IMG/VR virus record: IMGVR_UViG_3300046713_000202
Span: 1-44,650 of that record
Strand: one strand, 5' to 3'
Length of the DNA stretch: 44,650 nucleotides
Source: a virus
Shown here: piece by piece, positions 1 through 5,666 of the stretch
Layout of the letters: each line of letters starts with the position of its first letter
Position numbering within the stretch: position 1 is the first letter of the stretch
The notes under the pieces: generated by a model
What the model saw: only the letters and a program-made list of their open reading frames with translations
Database searches by the model: none
What the model was told of the DNA's origin: nothing
Translations under genes and position numbers: made by a program

Positions 1-7
1 TCTACTC

Positions 8-23
8 CATGAAAAATAGGTAT
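8..23. repeat. Terminal direct repeat, left copy
   Basis: The 16-bp sequence CATGAAAAATAGGTAT occurs here and again at 44623-44638. In both copies it is preceded by a similar 7-mer (TCTACTC versus TCTTCTG) and followed by four unmatched bases and then a run of 8-9 G (28-36 here). The most economical reading is an imperfect assembly overlap of a circular or circularly permuted genome broken at the G-run. A true short terminal repeat is the alternative. Confidence 0.75.
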
Positions 24-34
24 CCGCGGGGGGG

Positions 35-62
35 GGTGGCCAAATCTGATCATTTAGCCACC
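35..62 (+). terminator. Hairpin followed by T-run, possible terminator
   Basis: Positions 35-45 (GGTGGCCAAAT) pair with 52-62 (ATTTAGCCACC) with one mismatch across a 6-nt loop, and the stem is followed by TGTTTTT. On the plus strand this has the form of an intrinsic terminator. If the window ends join, it lies about 250 bp downstream of the RepA-like gene that ends at 44435. It could instead be a structural element of the origin, because iteron-like repeats start directly after it. Confidence 0.5.
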
Positions 63-67
63 TGTTT

Positions 68-118
68 TTGCAGATATTTATTGCAGGCTAGCGTTGCAGA
101 AGGTATTGCAGTGATTTA
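68..118 (+). repeat. TTGCAG iterons with 12-13 bp spacing
   Basis: TTGCAG occurs at 68-73, 81-86, 94-99 and 106-111, so the copies start 13, 13 and 12 bp apart. The first and last units are most alike (TTGCAG followed by seven AT-rich bases ending in ATTTA). Together with the TGCAG-type repeats at 44509-44626 this forms an iteron-like field across the window junction, next to a RepA-like ATPase gene. Replication origin function is inferred. Confidence 0.6.
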
Positions 119-376
119 CAGCGGATAAATCTCATTGGCTGCTTTGTTTCTACATTCATCGCAAAGATACTGACCGAACAACTCGCTAAAGTAATCGGTC
201 GGTATCCCGCACTTGCAGGACTCGCTTAATAGTAGACAGCTTCGGTCATACCAGAAAGCCAGCCTGGGGCATTCTCGCAAGCTACAGAGGCATTTCCCAT
301 CGGCTCCATACTCCAGAATATCGACTGGCTGACCATTGAGTTCAGGATCGGTAGAGATTAGGGTCAAGATGGTCAT
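116..376 (-). CDS. Hypothetical small Cys-rich protein (86 aa)
   Basis: An 86-residue protein of no family I recognise. It contains several cysteines, ending in CKC at about 54-56 and CDEC at about 72-75, an arrangement that could bind one zinc ion. It is the last gene of the leftward small-gene cluster. Its ATG overlaps the TGA of the upstream gene as ATGA at 373-376, so translation is probably coupled. Function unknown; small zinc-binding early phage proteins are often host-takeover factors, but nothing here shows that. Confidence 0.65.
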   Translation of the reverse strand: MTILTLISTDPELNGQPVDILEYGADGKCLCSLRECPRLAFWYDRSCLLLSESCKCGIPTDYFSELFGQYLCDECRNKAANEIYPL

Positions 377-549
377 TTGTCTCTGCCCTCCGCTTTAAAC
401 GGCCATACCTGAAAATGGTCCGTTCTCTGCTTGTCAAACCGAGTCAAGGCTACAAATACCCGACCGATTTCCTCGGGTTTTAGACTGGTTTCCTTCTTAG
501 CCTTGCCAGTCTTAAGTAAGCGGAGGGCGGTTCGTTTAGAGATAATCAT
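373..549 (-). CDS. Hypothetical small basic protein (58 aa)
   Basis: A 58-residue Lys/Arg-rich ORF (begins MIISKRTALRLLK). Support is contextual. Its start overlaps the stop of the upstream gene as ATGA (546-549), its stop overlaps the start of the downstream gene in the same way (373-376), and a GGAGGG ribosome-binding site lies upstream of the ATG. No domain recognised. Confidence 0.65.
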   Translation of the reverse strand: MIISKRTALRLLKTGKAKKETSLKPEEIGRVFVALTRFDKQRTDHFQVWPFKAEGRDK

Positions 550-863
550 GATTTTCCCTCCGCTTTGGCTATAGCTGCAACAACAACGTCTTCATATTGT
601 GAATAGTTAAATGTCCCGGGTGATTCAACAAATGCCTTTTCGATAGTCTTCAACGCTTCTAACAGCTCAGGAGCAGCCGCAATCAAGGCGGCATTGGACA
701 ATGTCTCTTCCGTTGGATTTCCATCCGATGTTGCATAGCAGGACCGTGCAATGATATATCCCTGCTGCTTTGCAAACTCTGTTGTGGCTTGGGGATGTGG
801 TTTCACAATGTCAGTACCGCTTTTATGCCACGGTCCCGGCGTATACTTCGTTTGGTTGGTCAT
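546..863 (-). CDS. Phage protein with TPGPW and LIAAAPELLEAL motifs (105 aa)
   Basis: A 105-residue protein with an N-terminal TPGPWH motif (about residues 8-13) and a NAALIAAAPELLEAL segment (about 57-71). This pairing is common in small uncharacterised early proteins of tailed phages and prophages. The molecular role of the family is not known to me. The start is fixed by the leader AGGAGATAACTAAG before the ATG, which is duplicated exactly before the next upstream gene. The stop overlaps the start of the following gene. Confidence 0.8.
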   Translation of the reverse strand: MTNQTKYTPGPWHKSGTDIVKPHPQATTEFAKQQGYIIARSCYATSDGNPTEETLSNAALIAAAPELLEALKTIEKAFVESPGTFNYSQYEDVVVAAIAKAEGKS

Positions 864-877
864 CTTAGTTATCTCCT
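859..877 (-). repeat. Duplicated ribosome-binding leader, copy 1
   Basis: A 19-bp stretch covering the ribosome-binding site and start codon (minus strand AGGAGATAACTAAGATGAC) is repeated exactly at 1068-1086, each time before a small ORF. The two downstream proteins are not alike beyond the start, so only the translation-initiation module has been copied. Confidence 0.85.
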
Positions 878-1072
878 CTCAATAGACTGCTTAACTAGTC
901 TCTCTTCGTAACTACCATAAAGTCTAATCTCCTCACCACTAGGCTTAATGATCCAGGCAATACAGCAATTTGGGCATTCCTCGATCATATCCACTCCATT
1001 GGGGCTATGTGCAATCCGCTTGTGACTCCATCTCTTACAGGCTGCTAGTGAATCACTTTTAAGTCTGGTCAT
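869..1072 (-). CDS. Hypothetical protein with CPNCC motif (67 aa)
   Basis: A 67-residue basic protein starting MTRLKSDSLAACKRW, with a CPNCC motif at about 33-37 that might bind zinc along with the earlier Cys and His residues. The start is supported by the duplicated leader AGGAGATAACTAAG. It ends just upstream of the leader of the next gene. Function unknown. Confidence 0.65.
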   Translation of the reverse strand: MTRLKSDSLAACKRWSHKRIAHSPNGVDMIEECPNCCIAWIIKPSGEEIRLYGSYEERLVKQSIERR

Positions 1073-1185
1073 CTTAGTTATCTCCTTGACATTGGGTTAT
1101 AAGCCCAGTTATAGTACTCAATAAGCCTGCGTGTGTTCATCTACCAAGCGATTAACCTGGGAGTTCCAGCCAGGTGTTCTGCCCG

Positions 1186-1332
1186 CTACAACACGATCCA
1201 CGCCCAATCATGAGCCAGACAATACTCGATTGCTGACGTTACATCCTCAAACCTGACCTCGAGACCCTCGATAAAGACCAATGGGTTACATTTGTTGCGA
1301 AACCATTGATGAATAACTTTGGTGGTTGTCAT
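1186..1332 (-). CDS. Hypothetical small protein (48 aa)
   Basis: A 48-residue protein starting MTTTKVIHQWF. The frame is open further upstream, but the ATG at 1332 is preferred because it carries the leader AGAGGAGACAAATCAG, near-identical to the leader of the next gene upstream. No domain recognised; an amphipathic segment near the C terminus ends in DWAWIVL. About 110 bp without a gene follow (1073-1185), holding a small hairpin (ACCTGG/CCAGGT at 1155-1175). Confidence 0.6.
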   Translation of the reverse strand: MTTTKVIHQWFRNKCNPLVFIEGLEVRFEDVTSAIEYCLAHDWAWIVL

Positions 1333-1355
1333 CTGATTTGTCTCCTCTATTGATA
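1328..1355 (-). repeat. Second duplicated leader (pair with 1549-1575)
   Basis: Minus-strand sequence TATCAATAGAGGAGACAA followed by a short variable stretch, CAG and ATGAC occurs here and at 1549-1575, differing by a few bases just before CAGATG. It covers the ribosome-binding site and start codon of two adjacent, dissimilar small genes. It is unlike the other duplicated leader at 859/1068 except for the GGAGA core. Confidence 0.8.
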
Positions 1356-1361
1356 GTTGGA

Positions 1362-1553
1362 TTAAAGTAAGCTGTTCAACGTAACGCTGGTCTCTTCCAC
1401 CCAAATCAGGCCTGAACCTCTCACTGGCGTGACCTGGAATCTCACTGTGCCATAAACGAATTTGGCATCGATTACGATCACTTCCACATGAAGACCATTC
1501 ACATGGTATAAACCTTTTTTGTCGATTGCGGCTGCTAGTGCTTTGGCTGTCAT
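1362..1553 (-). CDS. Hypothetical small protein (63 aa)
   Basis: A 63-residue protein starting MTAKALAAAIDKKGLY, with alternating hydrophobic strands after residue 18 (VNGLHVEVIVIDAKF) that suggest a small beta-rich fold. Start supported by AGAGGAGACAAG before CAGATG. Function unknown. Confidence 0.6.
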   Translation of the reverse strand: MTAKALAAAIDKKGLYHVNGLHVEVIVIDAKFVYGTVRFQVTPVRGSGLIWVEETSVTLNSLL

Positions 1554-1581
1554 CTGCTTGTCTCCTCTATTGATATGGGAA

Positions 1582-1719
1582 CTACTCCTGAATCGTAACG
1601 ATTGTGTTAGGCTGTCTTTCTAAAATCCAGGCAGCTGCCTTGATTGCTTCTTCCCTGGTGCGAAAACCTTCGTATGCTGTAGAACCATCCGTCATAACCA
1701 TCTTCAAGTAAACTTTCAT
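1582..1719 (-). CDS. Hypothetical small protein (45 aa)
   Basis: A 45-residue protein starting MKVYLKMVMTDGST, with the predicted layout strand-helix-strand and GFRTREEAIKAAAWILE in the middle. The layout resembles other tiny phage proteins in which an aromatic-R-T-x-E-E-A segment begins a helix. A good ribosome-binding site (AAAAGGAGACACAA) precedes the ATG. It is the first gene after the leftward promoter at 1763-1791. Confidence 0.65.
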   Translation of the reverse strand: MKVYLKMVMTDGSTAYEGFRTREEAIKAAAWILERQPNTIVTIQE

Positions 1720-1762
1720 TTGTGTCTCCTTTTAGATCAATTACTTATCACTTCATAACCTA

Positions 1763-1791
1763 ATACTAAATGATTATCAGTCAGTTGTCAA
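1763..1791 (-). promoter_or_regulatory. Leftward sigma70-type promoter
   Basis: On the minus strand a perfect -35 TTGACA (1786-1791) is followed after exactly 17 bp by TAGTAT (1763-1768) as the -10. The promoter points into the small-gene cluster 1719-116. Its -10 hexamer is identical to that of the proposed rightward promoter at 43430-43457. Confidence 0.7.
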
Positions 1792-1822
1792 GTAAATAAT
1801 GCAAGTAAAGTGCAGAATTCTC

Positions 1823-1850
1823 TTGACACTCTCTTATAATCGGATAAATG
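1823..1850 (+). promoter_or_regulatory. Possible rightward (late) promoter region
   Basis: The gene-free gap 1720-1900 between divergent operons contains TTGACA (1823-1828) and TATAAT (1835-1840) on the plus strand. They are only 6 bp apart, so they cannot serve as one pair; TTGACA with the weak TAAATG at 1845-1850 has a 16-bp spacer. Context says a promoter for the late operon should be here, but the exact elements are unclear. Confidence 0.35.
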
Positions 1851-1900
1851 CTTGTTTGTCATTGGTTAGCTATTAGAATAGCGTTGAAACGGAGGACCTT

Positions 1901-2245
1901 CTGAACATATCCAATCATTCCGGGCTGAAACGTTCAGGAAGACCTCCCGGTGCTAAAAACAGATTAGCTGGCGACTTCAAGGAGATGCTTCTTGGATCGC
2001 TACTTGAAGTAGGGGGAAGGCGTTACCTTGTCAAGCTCGCCCAAGATGAACCAGGCCATTATACTAAGCTCCTCTGTATGCTCATGCCAAAGGAGGTCTC
2101 TCACTCAGGCGTGATCACTGGGGTGTCAGTTTCAATCAATACCAACCTTGCGATGGGTGCAACGCAACAGAATGGTTTGATGATGAACGCATTAAAGGAT
2201 CAGGCTGAGAGTCTTTTGACAGAGGCGAGCTACGATGCCAGCTGA
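1901..2245 (+). CDS. Terminase small subunit-like protein, CTG start
   Basis: A 114-residue protein in the usual TerS position, about 1.9 kb before the large terminase. Its N terminus carries GRPPGAKNRLAGDFKE followed by a helix with GGRRYLVKLAQDEPGHYTKLL. This Gly-Arg-Pro-x-Gly-x-x-Asn plus helical arrangement is common in proteins found at terminase small subunit loci. The first ATG (1985) would cut off this conserved part. The only upstream start with a ribosome-binding site is CTG at 1901, preceded by GGAGG at 1891-1895 with a 5-nt spacer. The start is therefore probably non-canonical. The family call rests on motif and position only. Confidence 0.6.
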   Translation: MNISNHSGLKRSGRPPGAKNRLAGDFKEMLLGSLLEVGGRRYLVKLAQDEPGHYTKLLCMLMPKEVSHSGVITGVSVSINTNLAMGATQQNGLMMNALKDQAESLLTEASYDAS

Positions 2246-2429
2246 CCGCCAGCCCCCTACAGGAGCCTCTTCCCAGCCGGTAGTCGAGATGAACATCCCT
2301 CTTGCACATACGGTTGATGGCCTGATTGTCGACGCGACGACATTGCCTGTAGGTGATAAGCTGGTGGCGCACCCCTACCCAGCTAGTTTTGGCACAGATG
2401 GGTTCTTTCACGATCTGGAAATTTTATAG
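2235..2429 (+). CDS. Hypothetical protein (64 aa)
   Basis: A 64-residue protein overlapping the end of the small-terminase-like gene by 11 bp. It is Pro-rich at the N terminus and has a hydrophobic, probably beta-rich middle (LAHTVDGLIVDATTLP). No family recognised; its place in the head-gene cluster suggests a packaging or virion role. Confidence 0.5.
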   Translation: MPADRQPPTGASSQPVVEMNIPLAHTVDGLIVDATTLPVGDKLVAHPYPASFGTDGFFHDLEIL

Positions 2430-2432
2430 CCC

Positions 2433-2675
2433 ATGCAAGTTCAGAGTAAGCCCAGTGTAGCCGAAGAGCAGCCAGCAGTCAAGGTTTCCGAGCAACTGCC
2501 GAAGACCAGCACTGGCAGCAGGATTCAGACCGCAAAGCGTGAAGAGCTGGTCTGGAAGCGGCACTACTGGCAGCACCAGATGGATCTGACCGCTCAGATG
2601 ATCGGGCTGCTGGATGAGGCCATCTTGGCCTGTGAGATCCGGATCAACAGTGCGGCCTATGAAAGTCAACTGTGA
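2433..2675 (+). CDS. Hypothetical helical protein (80 aa)
   Basis: An 80-residue charged protein. The N-terminal third is disordered (Ser/Pro/Glu/Lys-rich) and residues 35-75 form a likely long helix or coiled coil (REELVWKRHYWQHQMDLTAQ and onward). No domain recognised. It starts 3 bp after the previous stop and overlaps the next gene. Confidence 0.55.
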   Translation: MQVQSKPSVAEEQPAVKVSEQLPKTSTGSRIQTAKREELVWKRHYWQHQMDLTAQMIGLLDEAILACEIRINSAAYESQL

Positions 2676-2811
2676 CACCTGCGACGACACGGGCTTCTTC
2701 ATCGACGACTATGGAGAAGAGGTGATGTGTCCTGACTGTAAGGCCCGCTACAAGCTGGACGATGAACAACCCTTAACAATCGACGACTACAACGAACAGG
2801 AGACCCGATGA
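2659..2811 (+). CDS. Small zinc-ribbon protein (50 aa)
   Basis: A 50-residue acidic protein with CDTCDDTG at residues 5-12 and CPDC at about 24-27. The CxxCxxxG...CxxC layout is that of a DnaJ-type or rubredoxin-like zinc ribbon. ATG 2659 is chosen over an upstream start at 2614 because the conserved part begins with MKVNC. It overlaps both neighbours by a few bases. One of three small zinc-ribbon genes before the large terminase. Confidence 0.6.
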   Translation: MKVNCDTCDDTGFFIDDYGEEVMCPDCKARYKLDDEQPLTIDDYNEQETR

Positions 2812-3086
2812 GCTTCGTAATCAGCGACCCCTATCCGAACACCGTGATTCAGCCGACCGAGTTTGAAGTCAAGGTCGATGGTGGCACCCCGCAACCCAGC
2901 GTCCCAGCCGTAGACTCCAGTGGACAGCCATTCTTCAAGTTCGATCTCAGCACGTTGGGAGACGGCAAGCACCAGATCGAAGTCTCGGCGAAAGGTGGTG
3001 GAGGTGAGTCTGCGTTCAGTGCCCCTTTTGTTTTCGAGTTAGGCGTACCACCCGTACCCGCAAATCTTCGTCTGTCCGATACATAA
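2808..3086 (+). CDS. Ig/FN3-like beta-sandwich protein (92 aa)
   Basis: A 92-residue protein. The pattern of alternating strands, GDGKHQIEVSAKGGGGESAF, and a proline-rich exit (GVPPVPANLRL) resemble a single immunoglobulin/FN3-type domain. Such domains occur in capsid decoration and appendage proteins. Its ATG overlaps the preceding stop as ATGA (2808-2811). Confidence 0.55.
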   Translation: MSFVISDPYPNTVIQPTEFEVKVDGGTPQPSVPAVDSSGQPFFKFDLSTLGDGKHQIEVSAKGGGGESAFSAPFVFELGVPPVPANLRLSDT

Positions 3087-3096
3087 GCGGAGAGTC

Positions 3097-3303
3097 ATGA
3101 TTACCGCTGCTGCTAAAAGAGCTTTCCCGGTTGGCTGTTCGGATGGAGAGATACTGCACGACCTCACCCGTTGGGTGGAAACCGTGGTGGCTCACTATGC
3201 GATAACCAAGAGTGACAAGCCTCGGCATCAGGAGATGACTGTAGAGATTAAAACTGCCAATGGCAGATACATTGTCGTTACCATCCAGGAGGAAGGAGAC
3301 TAG
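3097..3303 (+). CDS. Hypothetical protein (68 aa)
   Basis: A 68-residue protein with an N-terminal helical part and a C-terminal beta hairpin (VEIKTANGRYIVVTIQEEGD). No family recognised. Downstream coupling: the next gene starts TTG immediately after its TAG. Confidence 0.5.
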   Translation: MITAAAKRAFPVGCSDGEILHDLTRWVETVVAHYAITKSDKPRHQEMTVEIKTANGRYIVVTIQEEGD

Positions 3304-3558
3304 TTGCAGATCGATTTCGTCCGTGAACTGGATAACCGAAAGGAAGAGATTGGCTATCGGGCCTTGCTGGAAGCCGTGTTTGCACCAATCAACGATTCAG
3401 AAACCCATTACACGCATGGATACTGGAGCATCGGAATGGCCAGGACCAAGGGCCTGATCCCGCACTGGGTAGGCTTCTGCAAGCAGTGCCAGCATTTCTT
3501 CCTGATTTGCGGACCTAAGCAATCTCGCTGTTATTGCATTGATCATAAGGAGCATTAG
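3304..3558 (+). CDS. Small Cys/His-rich protein, TTG start (84 aa)
   Basis: An 84-residue protein read from TTG directly after the previous stop. AGGAGG and GGAG lie just upstream, making this start reasonable. The C-terminal half has CKQC, a later C, CYC and IDHKEH, a likely zinc-binding knuckle. Function unknown; second of the zinc-ribbon genes in this block. Confidence 0.55.
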   Translation: MQIDFVRELDNRKEEIGYRALLEAVFAPINDSETHYTHGYWSIGMARTKGLIPHWVGFCKQCQHFFLICGPKQSRCYCIDHKEH

Positions 3559-3735
3559 ATGAAGACTCCCAAGTGGACCACCATGACCCCGGCTCATGTA
3601 GGGCCTAACTTCAGACATACCACTCCTCCGGTGAAGTCGCCCTCAAAGGTGCAAGGCCAGACCTGGGAAGGCCCGATGCCAGCGGTTGGCAAGGCGATTC
3701 CCCCGGTGAAGCAGCGTGTTCCCAAGCGAGGTTAA
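3559..3735 (+). CDS. Small basic proline-rich protein (58 aa)
   Basis: A 58-residue basic, Pro/Lys-rich, probably unstructured protein (starts MKTPKWTTMTPAHVGPNF, ends QRVPKRG). It begins 3 nt after the previous gene's stop region, with AAGGAG upstream. No family recognised. Confidence 0.5.
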   Translation: MKTPKWTTMTPAHVGPNFRHTTPPVKSPSKVQGQTWEGPMPAVGKAIPPVKQRVPKRG

Positions 3736-3736
3736 C

Positions 3737-3937
3737 GTGCCACTCAACAAGACATCCAGTAAACAGGCCTTCAAGGACAACATCGAGGCGGAAGTATCCG
3801 CTGGAAAGCCGCAGAAACAGGCCGTCGCCATCGCTTATGCCGTCCAGCGCAAAGCCAAGAGGCAGTACTTGAGCGAGGGCGGTCCAGTTCACCGGGCCAT
3901 GGGTGTTAAGCCAGGTAAGCCAGGAGACAAGTGTTGA
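3737..3937 (+). CDS. Small phage protein, KxxSKQAFxxNI...KPQKQAVAIAY type (66 aa)
   Basis: A 66-residue basic protein. Residues 1-45 match a pattern common in small proteins near phage terminase genes: an N terminus like PLNKTSSKQAF, then AGKPQKQAVAIAYAVQRKA. Its role is not known to me. The GTG at 3737 is chosen because it gives the typical N terminus; it follows the previous TAA by one base, with GAGG upstream. Confidence 0.7.
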   Translation: MPLNKTSSKQAFKDNIEAEVSAGKPQKQAVAIAYAVQRKAKRQYLSEGGPVHRAMGVKPGKPGDKC

Positions 3938-4122
3938 GCCAAGTGACCTACAAGAAAGGCTGGCTCAGGTGTAAGCACGGGGTCCTGCTGAAAAGAGGGA
4001 AGAAGACAGTGGGACTCTGTGTCAAGTGCGAACAATTTTCGGTTAGGCTCTACGATGCCAGCGGAAAAGTAACTGACATACCGGTATCATTAGCTGGAAT
4101 CTACGACCAGGGAGTCACCTAA
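3931..4122 (+). CDS. Small zinc-ribbon protein (63 aa)
   Basis: A protein of 62-63 residues with CKHG (about 14-17) and CVKC (about 31-34), a probable zinc ribbon. The start is GTG 3931 or TTG 3934; the latter overlaps the previous TGA as TTGA, and GGAG is positioned for either. It ends one base before the large terminase, so it may be coupled to it. Third zinc-ribbon gene of this block; role unknown. Confidence 0.55.
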   Translation: MLSQVTYKKGWLRCKHGVLLKRGKKTVGLCVKCEQFSVRLYDASGKVTDIPVSLAGIYDQGVT

Positions 4123-4123
4123 G

Positions 4124-5548
4124 GTGCCCCGCCCCGCGGTCTCCAGAAACAAGAACCCGGAACCTAGAGTCTACGAGTTCAACTATAAGGTGGGTCCCGT
4201 GGCCCAGGCCTTTCATCAGGACATTACCAGCCGCGTGAAGCTCTTGATTGGACCGTTTGGAACCGGTAAAACGACGAATGCCGCTTGTGACCTCATACTC
4301 TGTGCCTCCAGCCGCGTACTCCCAACCCAAGGAAAGGTCCGCTCGCGCTTCGCCGTCGTCCGCAACACCTACCCTCAGCTGAAAGACACCGTGATCCGAA
4401 CCTACCTAGACTGGTTCCCAGAAGGCATCTTCGGGCGGTACAACGTCACTGACAAGATCTATCGCCTGGTTAGGAAACAAGACGATGAAACCATTGAAGT
4501 CGAGCTACTCTTCAAGGCACTTGATTCACCTGAAGATGTGCGTGACCTGCTTTCCCTCGAACTTACCGGTGCCCATATTGATGAAGCTAGAGAAATCCCT
4601 CATGACGTGTTTAAAGGAGTGCTCGGACGCGTGGGGCGCTTTCCCTCACTTAAAGATACGGCTGGTAAAGACCCTTTCCTCACGCCACCTCAAGTCATCC
4701 TCACCACCAACTACCCGAACACCGAGCACTGGATCTACGACGACTTTGTCGCGCACCCGGTCCAAGGCTACACCATCTACAGGCAGACCCAGGAAGAGAA
4801 CCGGCATAACTTGCGCCCCGGTTACTACGAGGACCTCGAACGAGACTTCGCAAACCGACCGGACTTGCTGAAGACCCTGGTGAGAGGCGAGTGGGGAGTC
4901 ACGGTCAGAGGCCGTATGGTCTACCCGGAGTTCTCGCGGGACCTACACGTCGCAACTGCTCCGATCCAACCGGTCGACTCCCCCGTGATTCGAGGCTGGG
5001 ATAACACCGGCCTGTCACCGGCCTGCGTGATTACCCAGATGTCAAGCACCGGCCAGTGGCTGGTTCTCCACGAGTTTACCGCCGACGACATGGGTATATT
5101 GGACATGGGCGAGATGGTCCAGATCTGGTGTGCGGATACCTTCGGGAAGTACAGCGCCAGGTACAGAGACATCGGAGACCCATCAGGCACAGTCCGAGAC
5201 ACTGGAAAGATGTCGCCCAGAGACTACCTAGCCAAACTCGGTATCTTTGTCGAACCCGGCCAGCAACACTTCAAAGTGCGCAGGGAAGCCGTAGCCAGCC
5301 GCTTGATCAAGATGGTGAATAAGCAGCCTGCCATCAAGATCAGTCCCACCTGCAAGCGTCTCGTGGATGGTTTCGAAGGTGGCTACGCTTACCCCGAGAT
5401 CGGCAATAGTGGCGTCTTCAGGCCAGACCCGATGAAGAACGATTACAGTCATATTCATGATGCGCTCCAATACCCTGCGACTCGACTCTTCATTCACGAG
5501 CAGCCGGACGACAAGCCCTTACGAACGATGGACCATGCGTGTGTATAG
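4124..5548 (+). CDS. terL: Terminase large subunit
   Basis: The DNA-packaging motor, which cuts concatemers and pumps DNA through the portal. The 474 residues contain a Walker A motif GPFGTGKTT (43-51), a Walker B ending HIDEA (151-155, D153/E154), and an RNase H-like nuclease half whose probable metal-binding acidic residues are D293 (IRGWDNTG), D349 or D352 (YRDIGDPSG) and D446 (HIHDALQ). The length is typical. It starts at GTG, one base after the preceding stop. The P22-like tail genes downstream would be compatible with headful packaging, but no pac site was identified. Confidence 0.93.
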   Translation: MPRPAVSRNKNPEPRVYEFNYKVGPVAQAFHQDITSRVKLLIGPFGTGKTTNAACDLILCASSRVLPTQGKVRSRFAVVRNTYPQLKDTVIRTYLDWFPEGIFGRYNVTDKIYRLVRKQDDETIEVELLFKALDSPEDVRDLLSLELTGAHIDEAREIPHDVFKGVLGRVGRFPSLKDTAGKDPFLTPPQVILTTNYPNTEHWIYDDFVAHPVQGYTIYRQTQEENRHNLRPGYYEDLERDFANRPDLLKTLVRGEWGVTVRGRMVYPEFSRDLHVATAPIQPVDSPVIRGWDNTGLSPACVITQMSSTGQWLVLHEFTADDMGILDMGEMVQIWCADTFGKYSARYRDIGDPSGTVRDTGKMSPRDYLAKLGIFVEPGQQHFKVRREAVASRLIKMVNKQPAIKISPTCKRLVDGFEGGYAYPEIGNSGVFRPDPMKNDYSHIHDALQYPATRLFIHEQPDDKPLRTMDHACV

Positions 5549-5657
5549 CAGATTAATCCAAGATGTAATGGAAACTATCGCGATTATCTTACTGGCCATC
5601 ATGGGTGCACTGGGACTGCTTCTGGCTCTCGTGCATTTCTTCCCCAAGGCAGGTTAA
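5535..5657 (+). CDS. Small single-pass membrane protein (40 aa)
   Basis: A 40-residue protein overlapping the 3' end of the terminase gene by 14 bp. Residues 13-34 (METIAIILLAIMGALGLLLA and onward) form one strongly hydrophobic transmembrane helix, followed by a short tail. An internal ATG at 5568 is another possible start. Its place between terminase and portal is odd for a lysis protein. Function unknown. Confidence 0.5.
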   Translation: MRVYSRLIQDVMETIAIILLAIMGALGLLLALVHFFPKAG

Positions 5658-5666
5658 TTATTCAAG

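Noticed and set aside
28-36. G-run as a biological signal such as a G-quadruplex
   Set aside because: It is a single G-tract at a contig end, more simply an assembly or sequencing breakpoint; no series of G-tracts is present.
1090-1185. tRNA-like look of the minus strand with small hairpins
   Set aside because: No acceptor stem or T-arm consensus could be aligned; the stems are short and unconnected.
1823-1840. TTGACA and TATAAT treated as one strong promoter
   Set aside because: The hexamers are only 6 bp apart, far from the 16-18 bp needed, so they cannot act as one -35/-10 pair.
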